Shown one piece after another: positions 6,999 through 14,978 of a stretch of DNA of 17,601 nt (positions are counted from its first letter, which is position 1; each line of letters starts with the position of its first letter). The DNA comes from Spirochaetaceae bacterium (GTDB taxonomy: Bacteria > Spirochaetota > Spirochaetia > Treponematales > Breznakiellaceae). Location: positions 1-17,601 of the forward strand of contig JAISLM010000090.1 of the NCBI GenBank assembly GCA_031290855.1, in the 5' to 3' direction. A program made the translations under genes and the position numbers. The notes under the pieces were generated by a model. The model did not search any database and had not been told where the DNA came from. It was given only the letters and a program-made list of their open reading frames with translations.

Positions 6999-9590
6999 CT
7001 AATAAGTCCACATAAATCCAAAAGAAACCATCGGTATGGGCAGTTCGAAAGAAACGATGTCGCTTCCCTCCTCTTCCTCGCCGGTATACGGATTCAGCGT
7101 CGTGTTTCTTTTTGACCGGTAAATAAGCGACAAAACGTTTTCCGCGGCAAGGTATACCTCTGTCCGTACCTTGTCGTTCGGATAGAAGAAGTACCATGAG
7201 AATTTTATGTCAAGCGGCAGAGAAAATCCCGATCGTACATTGTCGGAATAGAAAGATTCGCGTTTGTATTTTATTATTCCGGTAGGCCTGTTTTTGCCGT
7301 CATACAACTCATAAGAAAACACAGGTCCGGTATCGGCCTGCGGAAAGCCGCTTGCGAAACCAAAGCGCATATAAATATTGAAGTTTACAAGCGGTTTAAT
7401 GTTCAATACCAGATTCAGGGTTGAAAAACGGTGGAATGACGGAAAATACCAGGTGTTATCCATGTCCGAAAAAAACGCGTTCATAAACGCGGAAATACGT
7501 TTTGGATCGTGGTATTTGGCATAATTAAACGAATATGAAATCCAGCCGTCGATAAAACGTCCGTATATTTTTTGCAGCATAATATCGAAACCCCAAACGT
7601 GCCCCGTACCGTCAAAGTCATACTCTGTCACGATGCCGTCTTTTTGGAAGCTGGCAACGGACGTGATGTACGCCCTGTCAAATATGTACTTGTAGTAAAA
7701 TTCAAACATAAGGCTCCAAACGCTCAAAAAATCAATTTTAATACCGGCTATGCTCGTGCTGCTCCTGTTTTGTTTTAGATCAAAATCATTAATTCCGTAA
7801 CTTTTGTCCAGGTAGGCAATGTTTTCATTTAACGAAGAAAACAGGCCAGTACCGGCCGTGAGCGTCAAAAGATCGATGCCTTTCCTGTTTCGCAACAAGT
7901 AATAATCAAAGTTGAGGCGCGGATTTAAGACTGGAAAAGTTTGAACTGTAAAATCATTTCCGATAAAATACAGATGATCTAGACGAAGGCCCGCCTCGAC
8001 GGAGAAACGTCCGGCGGGAGCTTCGTATTCAAACAGTGAATAAGCTCCGGAAAATAAACCCGTGTTGTGTACTTCAGGATAAACCCGTACGAATGACTGC
8101 CATGTTCCGTCTTCCAGCTTGACGTCTGACATCGCGTTTGTACTGTCTATTTGGTACCATTTACGGTACAGTTCTTCGACGCCGGCGGAAAATAAAAAGC
8201 CGTTTCCCAAATCCCGGTCAAAATCTACCCGCGCCTGCAAACCGGTGATTGTATCTTTATATTTCTCAATGCTGATTTTATGGATGTCGGGGGAATTCCC
8301 CCTCCCTTCTATAGTATAGCTGGTGTACGAATCCATAAACTGCGAGCCGTAGGATACGCCAAGATTTGTTTTTATTATCATATCCGGTTTGGGATTGAAC
8401 AACAAATTCGCCGTAAAGAAAAAAATTATATTGTCCCAGGCAAATTTCAAGGTTGAATAGCTTAATACGTCTATATTTCCGCCGGTATTATCGTATGAAG
8501 CCCCGACACCGTCACTGCCTACATACGCGTTTAAATTCAATTCCATATCGGCTGAGAATCTGTAGTTTGAAAGCAGGTTCAGACTGCGGATATACGGCGC
8601 GACGGATACTGCGTTTACCGGCTCCAGTACGGCGATGGATTTTGACAGGGCTTTCGCAAGATTAACAAAAGGGCCCCAATATGTTAACTTCCCCGTTACC
8701 ATGACCGCGCCGCGGTTTGCCGCGTTAAAATCTGAAAAATCCGGCAGGGGATGCGAGACATTGAAGCCCGCCGCGCTTGTAGAAAGATAAAGTCCGAAAT
8801 CAACATGGTCGGACGGAGGCCGTTTTGAAGTCATCTCAAGTAGGCCCGAAATAGTGTGCGTGTAACGCGCCGAAAAAACGCCGTGGTACAGTTGCGCGCT
8901 TTCTATCGTCTTCGGGTCGAATATCGAAAAACCTCCGCCCCAGTGGTACGGATTATCGATATAAAATCCGTTAAGGGCCGCCTTCATATCGCCTGGTATT
9001 CCGCCGCGAATGGAAGGCAGCGCGTTAAAGAGTCCGATATATCCCACCCCCGGCAGCAGTTTGATCGACGAAATTATGTCCTCTATCAGGCCGATCTCCG
9101 ATGTAATTTTAAGGTTTTCGCGGTTCATTGAAACGCCGCGCCCGCTCCGAATTTTGCCCGCTTCAGGCCTGTATTCTTCTATTACAAGCTCTTCGTTCTC
9201 CAGAACATCGGCGCTCATCCGCATGGTAAGCGCAAAAGAATCCCTGCCGTTTGCCGTTAACACTATCCGTTCCGGTTCATAGCCGGGATATGTGATTCTG
9301 ATTTCACCGTAAAGATCGTCGGGAACATAAAAAGACGCCGCGCCGTCGTCGCCGGTTGGTATTTCCGCTCCGTCCGGCAGACGGATCACGGCGCCCGCGA
9401 GCGGTTCTTCCAAATCACCGTCTGTAACCGAAACACTTATATCCCTGGCGTAAAGCGGCAGTGCAGCCGAGGCCAAAGCCGCTGTTAATAAAATTCCGCG
9501 GGTTTTGGAGGCGGTTTTTGGAAAACGTCTTATTGAACGCGGTTTACAGGCAAAATGAAAGGCGATGCGGATTAAAAAAAAACCGCACAT
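6999..9590 (-). CDS. TonB-dependent outer-membrane receptor with carboxypeptidase-like N-terminal domain
   Basis: Encodes 863 residues. After about 30 unusual leader residues comes a signal sequence (GILLTAALASAALPLYA, ~32-48). A carboxypeptidase-regulatory-like beta domain follows (~50-125, with DGAEIPTGDDGAASFYVPD and YPGYEPERIVL). A plug domain spans ~150-256, containing LLPGVGYIGLFNALPSIRGG, LNGFYIDNPYHWGGGFSIF and SGLLEMTSKRP. The remainder alternates barrel strands to the C-terminus, which ends in an aromatic (FGFMWTY) as expected for BAM recognition. NEELVIEEY before the plug is the likely TonB-box position. The substrate is unknown; no siderophore or cobalamin genes lie nearby. A run of nine T (minus strand) begins at codon 4, so a slip would shift the frame before the signal sequence. 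The next gene downstream starts 51 bp away. Confidence 0.9.
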   Translation of the reverse strand: MCGFFLIRIAFHFACKPRSIRRFPKTASKTRGILLTAALASAALPLYARDISVSVTDGDLEEPLAGAVIRLPDGAEIPTGDDGAASFYVPDDLYGEIRITYPGYEPERIVLTANGRDSFALTMRMSADVLENEELVIEEYRPEAGKIRSGRGVSMNRENLKITSEIGLIEDIISSIKLLPGVGYIGLFNALPSIRGGIPGDMKAALNGFYIDNPYHWGGGFSIFDPKTIESAQLYHGVFSARYTHTISGLLEMTSKRPPSDHVDFGLYLSTSAAGFNVSHPLPDFSDFNAANRGAVMVTGKLTYWGPFVNLAKALSKSIAVLEPVNAVSVAPYIRSLNLLSNYRFSADMELNLNAYVGSDGVGASYDNTGGNIDVLSYSTLKFAWDNIIFFFTANLLFNPKPDMIIKTNLGVSYGSQFMDSYTSYTIEGRGNSPDIHKISIEKYKDTITGLQARVDFDRDLGNGFLFSAGVEELYRKWYQIDSTNAMSDVKLEDGTWQSFVRVYPEVHNTGLFSGAYSLFEYEAPAGRFSVEAGLRLDHLYFIGNDFTVQTFPVLNPRLNFDYYLLRNRKGIDLLTLTAGTGLFSSLNENIAYLDKSYGINDFDLKQNRSSTSIAGIKIDFLSVWSLMFEFYYKYIFDRAYITSVASFQKDGIVTEYDFDGTGHVWGFDIMLQKIYGRFIDGWISYSFNYAKYHDPKRISAFMNAFFSDMDNTWYFPSFHRFSTLNLVLNIKPLVNFNIYMRFGFASGFPQADTGPVFSYELYDGKNRPTGIIKYKRESFYSDNVRSGFSLPLDIKFSWYFFYPNDKVRTEVYLAAENVLSLIYRSKRNTTLNPYTGEEEEGSDIVSFELPIPMVSFGFMWTY

Positions 9591-9718
9591 ATTTAAATCG
9601 CACCTACAAAAATACGCTTCTTCAAATACGGCATTATCATAAGAAATCCTTGAGTTTTAAATGAACAACTAAACGAACTTGTTCCGGTTGAACGGCGCCC
9701 GCGCGGCTGCAAAATCCG

Positions 9719-11014
9719 TTAGCCTTCCGGGTTCCGCTTACCGGAGGGATGGGGGTTGTGGGGTATTTTACCTATCCACACGGGGATAAAACTCAGGGTA
9801 AACGCGAAGGGCAGCACAAGGGCGAGCGTTACCTGATTCTGCTGGTAGAAGGCGGGGGAAAGTTTGATAAGCATCGTCAAAACTCCGCCTGAAAAAACAT
9901 ACGTCCACAGTCCTTTCAGTATTTTTTCCGACAGGGCGCGCCCGTTTTCGTTTTTGCCGAAAGCGCTTTTAAGTCCCAGCGGTACGGCGGCCAGCAGCAG
10001 CGGATTCACAAAAAGAACATTTATGTTGTGCCACGTATAATCGTGATTTGTAAAGAATGTCATAAAACCCGCGACCGTACCGGCAAGGCCGAAGAATAAT
10101 CCCAACAGCGACTGGCTTAAACCAAGCAGCACACGGCCGGCGGGAAGTTTTTTTGACAGAAGCATAAGCATCAGTAGCACGAGCGAGACGGCCGCGCCGT
10201 AACAAAGCCCGTAGGGCCATCGGGCGCGGGGCGCGTCCAGTACTGGCGGACGGCCCTTCGACGTGTTCAAAATCTCTACCGAGCTTAAAAGGGGTTCCTT
10301 GGCGCCGTTGGCATCAATATAATAAAAGGTTTGCAGTACGCGCCCCACTTCGGACGGCAAAAACAATTCTTCCTTTACCGTCGAGGGCGCGTCTATACCC
10401 TGTCCCATCAGGAAATTCAGGAGCCAGTCCCAGAAAGGCGAGAAGTACGTGTGGCGGCGGACATGTTCCCGCAGGGTAAGGCGTCCTGGCGTACTTTTAG
10501 CCATCGCGTAGAACTGCCCGTCCAGCGCGTCGTCAAGCAAATTTGTCGTCCTTGTGACGCAGTTGTCGGAAAAATGATTGTACAGGTAATCGCGGTATTC
10601 GGGCAGAATGTTCCGTTCCGCCGCACGCATTACCGCCTCTTTTTGCCTCGCGTTCAAGTTCAGCGTGTATATCGCTATATCTCGGTTTGTCTCTATATAG
10701 CGGCGCAGAATATCGCGCGTGTCCGACACGGTGCTGGTGTACAGGAGCCGCCCGAAAGCAAAGTTCAAGAAGAAATTCTCGTTGTCGAATGAAAACACGC
10801 CGTAATCGTAGAACTTTGACGTGCCTGACAATTTATCTTCGATGATCAGGCCGAGGTGTCCCCACCAGAAGTACAATTCGTCACCGGGCCCTATGACGGC
10901 AATCTGCACCGTAAGGTAATCCCCCCGGTTTTTTTTTTCCTCCGCGAAGGTTCCGTCCGAAACCGCCAAAACCAGTACTATGGCAAAAAATATGCAGGAA
11001 GCATTACGATTCAT
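9719..11014 (-). CDS. DUF4105 (Lnb N-terminal-like) protein with C-terminal membrane segments
   Basis: Encodes 431 residues from the ATG at 11014. That start is chosen because GGAG lies 8 bases upstream, it overlaps the preceding stop by ATGA, and it opens directly into a signal sequence (CIFFAIVLVLAVSDGTFA). Upstream in-frame codons would lie inside the metallo-beta-lactamase gene. The exported domain has GPGDELYFWWGHLGLII (~42-58), SKFYDYGVFSFDNENFF and YNHFSDNCVTRTTNLLDD. The conserved His53 and Cys152 recall papain-like folds, so hydrolase or transferase activity is possible but unproven. From about residue 265 there are at least five hydrophobic segments (YGLCYGAAVSLVLLMLMLL, LFFGLAGTVAGFMTFF, LFVNPLLLAAVPLGL and others), placing the globular domain on the periplasmic side. 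The function is unknown. Confidence 0.85.
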   Translation of the reverse strand: MNRNASCIFFAIVLVLAVSDGTFAEEKKNRGDYLTVQIAVIGPGDELYFWWGHLGLIIEDKLSGTSKFYDYGVFSFDNENFFLNFAFGRLLYTSTVSDTRDILRRYIETNRDIAIYTLNLNARQKEAVMRAAERNILPEYRDYLYNHFSDNCVTRTTNLLDDALDGQFYAMAKSTPGRLTLREHVRRHTYFSPFWDWLLNFLMGQGIDAPSTVKEELFLPSEVGRVLQTFYYIDANGAKEPLLSSVEILNTSKGRPPVLDAPRARWPYGLCYGAAVSLVLLMLMLLSKKLPAGRVLLGLSQSLLGLFFGLAGTVAGFMTFFTNHDYTWHNINVLFVNPLLLAAVPLGLKSAFGKNENGRALSEKILKGLWTYVFSGGVLTMLIKLSPAFYQQNQVTLALVLPFAFTLSFIPVWIGKIPHNPHPSGKRNPEG

Positions 11015-11832
11015 ATATCTATCTCCAGCCCGTCGTAGGCGCTTTGAACGGTCGTTTGATAAATACCGTTTCTTTCGAGCCAACGCGAGCAATATTCGTT
11101 TATTTCCGTATAAAAATGTTCATCCGCGATGTGCGTAAAAAAAACCCGTGTAAGCGCGGGCGATGCTATCCTTTTTACCGTCTCCAGAGCCTCGTCAAAC
11201 GAAAAATGGGTCTCGTGCCGTCTCATTCGCAGGGCTCCAAGTACCAGGCAGGAAATGTTTTTCAGCAGCGCGATCTCCGTGTAGCCGATAAAACTACAGT
11301 CGGTTATATACGCCGCTTCGACGCTGCGGCCCGTATAGGTCGTCTCGCGCAGCATCCAGCCAAGAACATCCATGTTTCCATGTTTCACCGGAACCGGCAT
11401 AATTACAAGGTTTTCAAATGAAAACGCCTCGTTTACGGTATGCAGATCGATTCTGGGTTTGCCGCCGCCCTTCTGCGTTTTGCGCCAAATGTAGGCGAAA
11501 CGTTCACGAATATCGTTGATCGACTGTTCGTTCCCGTAAACCTGCACGGGATTTATCCGCGAAAGCTGGCGCAGATCGTCCAGCCCGTGAAGGTGGTCAG
11601 CGTGTGAATGGGTCAATAAAACAAGGTCTACGTACTTTATACCGGCCCGCAGGGCCTGCAACCTGAATTCCGGGCCGGTGTCGATCACGACGCGCTCGCC
11701 GTTGTTTCCTTTGATATACAGGGACGAGCGCATACGCTTGTCGCGCTCGCAGGCGGAATTGCACACGGGGCAGTCGCATCCGATAACGGGAACCCCGCCG
11801 GACGTGCCCGAACCCATGATGATAAACTTCAC
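11011..11832 (-). CDS. PhnP-like metallo-beta-lactamase fold phosphodiesterase
   Basis: Encodes 273 residues. The N-terminal GSGTSGGVPVIGCDCPVCNS carries Cys19, Cys21 and Cys24, the structural zinc site typical of PhnP-like members. The di-metal motif is THSHADHLHG (His75, His77, Asp79, His80), preceded by DTGPEFR at Asp51. Further ligands are probably in VPVKHGN, ITDCSFIG and FFTHIADEH. Family members hydrolyse cyclic phosphodiesters such as 5-phosphoribosyl 1,2-cyclic phosphate, but there is no phosphonate (phn) operon here, so the substrate is open. The start is GTG at 11832, six bases past the potD stop; ATG at 11817 (Met6) is a less likely alternative because the first beta strand would be lost. 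The stop overlaps the next gene by ATGA. Confidence 0.9.
   Translation of the reverse strand: MKFIIMGSGTSGGVPVIGCDCPVCNSACERDKRMRSSLYIKGNNGERVVIDTGPEFRLQALRAGIKYVDLVLLTHSHADHLHGLDDLRQLSRINPVQVYGNEQSINDIRERFAYIWRKTQKGGGKPRIDLHTVNEAFSFENLVIMPVPVKHGNMDVLGWMLRETTYTGRSVEAAYITDCSFIGYTEIALLKNISCLVLGALRMRRHETHFSFDEALETVKRIASPALTRVFFTHIADEHFYTEINEYCSRWLERNGIYQTTVQSAYDGLEIDI
11023..11026 (-). promoter_or_regulatory. Ribosome binding site deciding the DUF4105 start
   Basis: GGAG on the minus strand, 8 bases before the ATG at 11014 and inside the end of the preceding gene. It supports the short, signal-peptide start over the upstream in-frame start at 11092. Confidence 0.6.
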
Positions 11833-11838
11833 TCCGTG

Positions 11839-12924
11839 TCATTCCCCCACACGGATCGAATCAAACCACGCCTCGTTGTACAGTTCCAGGTATTCGCCGA
11901 CATCGTCTTTCAACTCGGTATTCGCAAGTTCCTCCACGCTGTAAAGCGGCTTCTCTTTCAGAAAGACGCGGGCCGGAACATTCACGGTGGCGGGGAACCT
12001 GAAAGCGTCGCAGAATTCGGCGTATATTTCCGGGCGGTGTATAAAGTCAATGAACTGATGCGCGAGATCGATGTTTTTTGAACCTTTCAGCACACACATA
12101 CTATCGATATAGGCGGGGCCGCCCGCTTCGGGAATGAAGAACACCGTGCTGTCGATAAGTTCCTGGTTGTCCTCTATTTCCTCATAGACAACCTCTGCGT
12201 AGCCCTGCACCACCCAGAAATCGCCGTTGGCGTAACCCTTGCCGAAGGCTTCCGCCTCGAATTTGACAAGGTTGGGCTTCCAGTTGTTGTTGATAAGGTC
12301 CCTGGCCGCGTCTATCTCGGCGGGATCCACGCTGTTGACCGAATACCCCAGCGTGACAAGGGCGTCCCCCATGACCTCGCGCATATCGTCCAGCATAGTC
12401 ATCCGGTTTTTAAGGTCGGCTCGTCCGAAAATGCTCCAGTCCCTTTCAAAGTCCGGAACGTTGGCGGTATTGACGACGATCCCCGCCGCCCCCCAGTAGT
12501 ACGGGACGGAGTATTCCATAGTCGGATCGTAAGTCGCCTTTTGCAGAACGACCGGGTCTATGTTGCCCAGGTTTGACAGCTTTGTCTTGTCAATCTTTTC
12601 GAACATATCTTGGGACGACATTATCGAAACATAATCGCCAGACGGGAAAACGATGTCGTACCCCGATCCGCCCGCCTTTATCTTGGCGTACATATCTTCG
12701 TTTGACGCGAATTCGTCGTACACGACGCTCACGCCGTATTCCTTCTCGAATTTCTGGATAACGGAATCTGGCGTGTAGTACGTCCAGTTGTAGATATACA
12801 GTTTCTTGTCCGTGTCTTTCTTTGAACAGCCGCAAAATAATGCCGCGGCGGCAACCGTCATGACGACCGCCGGCATTACGTTAACAACGCGCCGCACGGT
12901 CCTTGATACAGGAAAATCAATCAT
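11839..12924 (-). CDS. potD: Spermidine/putrescine-binding lipoprotein PotD
   Basis: Encodes 361 residues. The N-terminus is basic, then hydrophobic (VVMTVAAAALFCGC), with Cys33 as the likely lipidated residue; the relaxed FCGC box fits spirochaete lipoproteins. The mature part begins KKLYIYNWTYYTPDSVIQKFEKEYG, the hallmark of PotD-type substrate-binding proteins, followed by GSGYDIVFPSGDYV, DPTMEYSVPYYWGAAGIVVN, VQGYAEVVYEE and YIDSMCVLKGSKNIDLAHQFIDFI. It delivers polyamines to an ABC permease. The start is well supported by AGGAGG 6 bases upstream. potA, potB and potC are absent both upstream, where a 611-bp non-coding stretch begins, and downstream, where the metallo-beta-lactamase gene follows after 6 bp. 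The transporter must be encoded elsewhere, or this is an orphan binding protein. Confidence 0.92.
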   Translation of the reverse strand: MIDFPVSRTVRRVVNVMPAVVMTVAAAALFCGCSKKDTDKKLYIYNWTYYTPDSVIQKFEKEYGVSVVYDEFASNEDMYAKIKAGGSGYDIVFPSGDYVSIMSSQDMFEKIDKTKLSNLGNIDPVVLQKATYDPTMEYSVPYYWGAAGIVVNTANVPDFERDWSIFGRADLKNRMTMLDDMREVMGDALVTLGYSVNSVDPAEIDAARDLINNNWKPNLVKFEAEAFGKGYANGDFWVVQGYAEVVYEEIEDNQELIDSTVFFIPEAGGPAYIDSMCVLKGSKNIDLAHQFIDFIHRPEIYAEFCDAFRFPATVNVPARVFLKEKPLYSVEELANTELKDDVGEYLELYNEAWFDSIRVGE

Positions 12925-12930
12925 TTTATT

Positions 12931-12936
12931 CCTCCT
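12931..12936 (-). promoter_or_regulatory. Strong ribosome binding site of potD
   Basis: AGGAGG on the minus strand, 6 bases from the ATG. It is the best Shine-Dalgarno match I see in this window. Confidence 0.8.
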
Positions 12937-13042
12937 AAAGTCGACACGTTTAGGCCGGTGCCCGCACCAAAAGGCTTTGACCTCTTTATCAACTTACTTT
13001 TCTCACTATAAATAAGCCCCCCCTTTTATTCTATAGGGCAGC

Positions 13043-13059
13043 CAGCCGCATAGCGGCTG
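13043..13059. repeat. Hairpin, 7-bp stem
   Basis: CAGCCGC-ATA-GCGGCTG is a perfect stem with a three-base loop. It lies about 120 bp upstream of the potD start and has no T-tract on the minus strand. Confidence 0.5.
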
Positions 13060-13200
13060 TTAAATGAATAATTAATAATGAGGGATGCCGAATGATTAGC
13101 AGGGGATGCGTTATTTCCGGTAATATTGGAAGTCATGGGATTTATAACCTGAGCCACGAGAATTATAACGGGTTAAAGAGTTAGGTAATGGAGCTCTTCC

Positions 13201-13219
13201 CAAAACCCGGGTGGTTTTG
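13201..13219. repeat. Hairpin, 7-bp stem
   Basis: CAAAACC and GGTTTTG flank CGGGT. The stem is perfect. Its role is unknown. Confidence 0.45.
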
Positions 13220-13460
13220 AGAAAAGCTTCCGAATTAGCGGCGGGGTAAAATCAGGTAAATCGGGCCGGGCGTTAAAGCTGGCCCGCGAATGGAGGGGAC
13301 CGGTTTCGTTCACATCACCCCCGCGCCAGGATAAGCGGCATAATCCGCCCGTAGAACCGCGGCGGCCGCCATTTCCTCCCAAACCGAACCGGCCCAGGTA
13401 GATACGTATGCCCTGAAATCCGAATTACGGGCCAGGTTTAGGGCTTGCTGCGGGGAGGTT

Positions 13461-13545
13461 CATTAATTAGTGTTTGTCCATAATGTAGACACATTATGGA
13501 CAAACTTCCTTAAAAACCGCATTTGTGGACAGACACTAATTATTA
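13461..13545. mobile_element. MITE-like nested palindromic element overlapping the HD-gene stop
   Basis: A perfect 14-bp inverted repeat, GTTTGTCCATAATG (13472-13485) and CATTATGGACAAAC (13492-13505), encloses TAGACA. Around it, the left flank TTAATTAGTGT continuing into TTGTCC is matched by a second, outer right arm GGACAGACACTAATTAT (13527-13542). The left arm can therefore pair with two right arms. Inverted ends of this kind resemble terminal repeats of a small non-autonomous transposon or a decayed IS. No transposase is visible. I cannot identify target-site duplications. Confidence 0.5.
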
Positions 13546-14978
13546 ACTGTTGTGCCGGGTTTGGAGAGTTTCGGGTACTCGATGCGGGAGTGGTAGAAGC
13601 CGACGAGGACGCGGACGAAGCTCGACTTTATCGTTTCCATGTCGCGGAAGGTGAGTGCCGACTCGGCAAGCTGGCCGTGTTCGTATTTGTCCCTGAACAG
13701 ATCGTCGATGAACTTCTCCAGACGTGCGACGGTCGGCTTTTCCAGTGTGCGGGTCGCGGCTTCCGTAACGTCGGCGAGCATCACGACCGCCGACTCGCGG
13801 GAGTGCGGCGGTGTGCCGGGATAGCAGAAGTCCTCCCTGTCCACCTGCCCCTCTTTCTCAAGCGCCGCGTTGTAAAACCACTTTATCAGCGAATTGCCGT
13901 GGTGTTCCGCGATGAAGCTGATCACCTCGGTCGGCAGCCCTATAGCCCTCGCCTTTTCAATGCCGAGCTTTACATGGCTCCTGATGATCGTCGCGGACAG
14001 GCGCGGATTCAACTCGTTGTGCTTGTTGTAGATTTTCTGATTCTCGACGAAGTACTCCGGGTGGTCTATCTTGCCGATGTCGTGGTAGTAGGCGCCCACC
14101 CGCGCAAGCAGCGCCTTCGCCCCGATCTCGTTGCAGGCGGTCTCTGCGAGAGCGGCGACCATCATCGAATGGCTGTAGGTTCCCGGCGCCGAGTTTTCCA
14201 GCTTGCGCAGTATCGGGGCGCCGGTGTCTAGCAGTTCTATCAGCCTGAACGTCGTAGCGAGGTGGAGGGCGTTTTCTATCATCGGCAGTACACCCAAAAC
14301 CAGCATCCCCGATGCGAGGCCGTTCACCACCGCCCAGAACGTGATGAACGGGTAGAATTTGAACGGGCAGTTCTGCATCAACATGATCGATATGACCGTT
14401 ATCACGTTTACTACCGCGATCACCGCGCCGGCCAGCACCATGTCCATGCGCCGCCTGGCCCTGCGTAACGACAGTGCGCCAGAGGTGCTGGAGGCCGCCG
14501 CCATAATGAACGCATAGACATCTATCGAGCCGGATATAAGAGCGCCTGTCGGCAGCAGCAGCGCCATAATCATGCCCAGGCGGTCATCCATCGAGATGGA
14601 GACGAGCATCACCACGAGGGCGGTCGGCAGCGCGATCGAGACGGGCATGAACCCGTCGAACAGTTTGATGTCTCTGATGAAAAATACGGCGACAAAGTAA
14701 GCGCCGCTCAGGGTCGAAAGTAGGATCACTTCCGCTTCGGTACGGCGGCGGCGTCCCGGCAGATTTAGGCGGCGTCCGGTGAAAAATATGGTCAAAACAA
14801 AAAACAACAGGAAAAGCTGGAGGCGTCCTGCGAGGGTGTGCGCCAGTAGGTGCTCGCCGGAAAGGAAAGCGCCCGCCGAGATTACGAATGAAAGCAGCGC
14901 CACGACGGACTGCTTTACCGTGAAGCCTGTGGACTTTACCGCGTCCATTGCGGTCTCAAATATGGTTTTCTTCGTCAT
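13536..14978 (-). CDS. 7TM HD-domain phosphodiesterase, PgpH/YqfF-like, short form
   Basis: Encodes 480 residues. The first ~235 residues contain several membrane segments (SVVALLSFVISAGAFL, LFLLFFVLTIFF, IALPTALVVMLVSI, VLAGAVIAVVNVITVISIML and others). A cytoplasmic HD domain follows: TYSHSMMVAALAE (His270), AYYHDIGK (His299-Asp300), SATIIRSHVKLG (His335), IAEHHG (His359-His360) and MLADVTEA (Asp403). This is the 7TM-7TMR-HD architecture of PgpH, which cleaves c-di-AMP. Classical PgpH has over 700 residues because of an extracellular 7TMR-HDED sensor domain before the membrane part; that domain is missing here. The start overlaps the end of phoH by 23 bp. The final Asn-Asn and TAG stop are supplied by the palindromic element at 13461-13545. 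c-di-AMP as substrate is inferred from the family. Confidence 0.88.
   Translation of the reverse strand: MTKKTIFETAMDAVKSTGFTVKQSVVALLSFVISAGAFLSGEHLLAHTLAGRLQLFLLFFVLTIFFTGRRLNLPGRRRRTEAEVILLSTLSGAYFVAVFFIRDIKLFDGFMPVSIALPTALVVMLVSISMDDRLGMIMALLLPTGALISGSIDVYAFIMAAASSTSGALSLRRARRRMDMVLAGAVIAVVNVITVISIMLMQNCPFKFYPFITFWAVVNGLASGMLVLGVLPMIENALHLATTFRLIELLDTGAPILRKLENSAPGTYSHSMMVAALAETACNEIGAKALLARVGAYYHDIGKIDHPEYFVENQKIYNKHNELNPRLSATIIRSHVKLGIEKARAIGLPTEVISFIAEHHGNSLIKWFYNAALEKEGQVDREDFCYPGTPPHSRESAVVMLADVTEAATRTLEKPTVARLEKFIDDLFRDKYEHGQLAESALTFRDMETIKSSFVRVLVGFYHSRIEYPKLSKPGTTVNN

Larger units (their letters stand above)
12925..13535. other. 611-bp intergenic region upstream of potD
   Basis: Holds the potD leader, small hairpins at 13043-13059 and 13201-13219, and most of the nested palindromic element at 13461-13545. 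No credible coding frame is present; the short open frames are low-complexity and GC-rich without motifs. I could not settle on a potD promoter. Confidence 0.6.

Noticed and set aside
13472..13505. Intrinsic terminator for the HD gene
   Set aside because: The stem is AT-rich and no T-tract follows on the minus strand. The extra outer arm suggests a transposon-like element.
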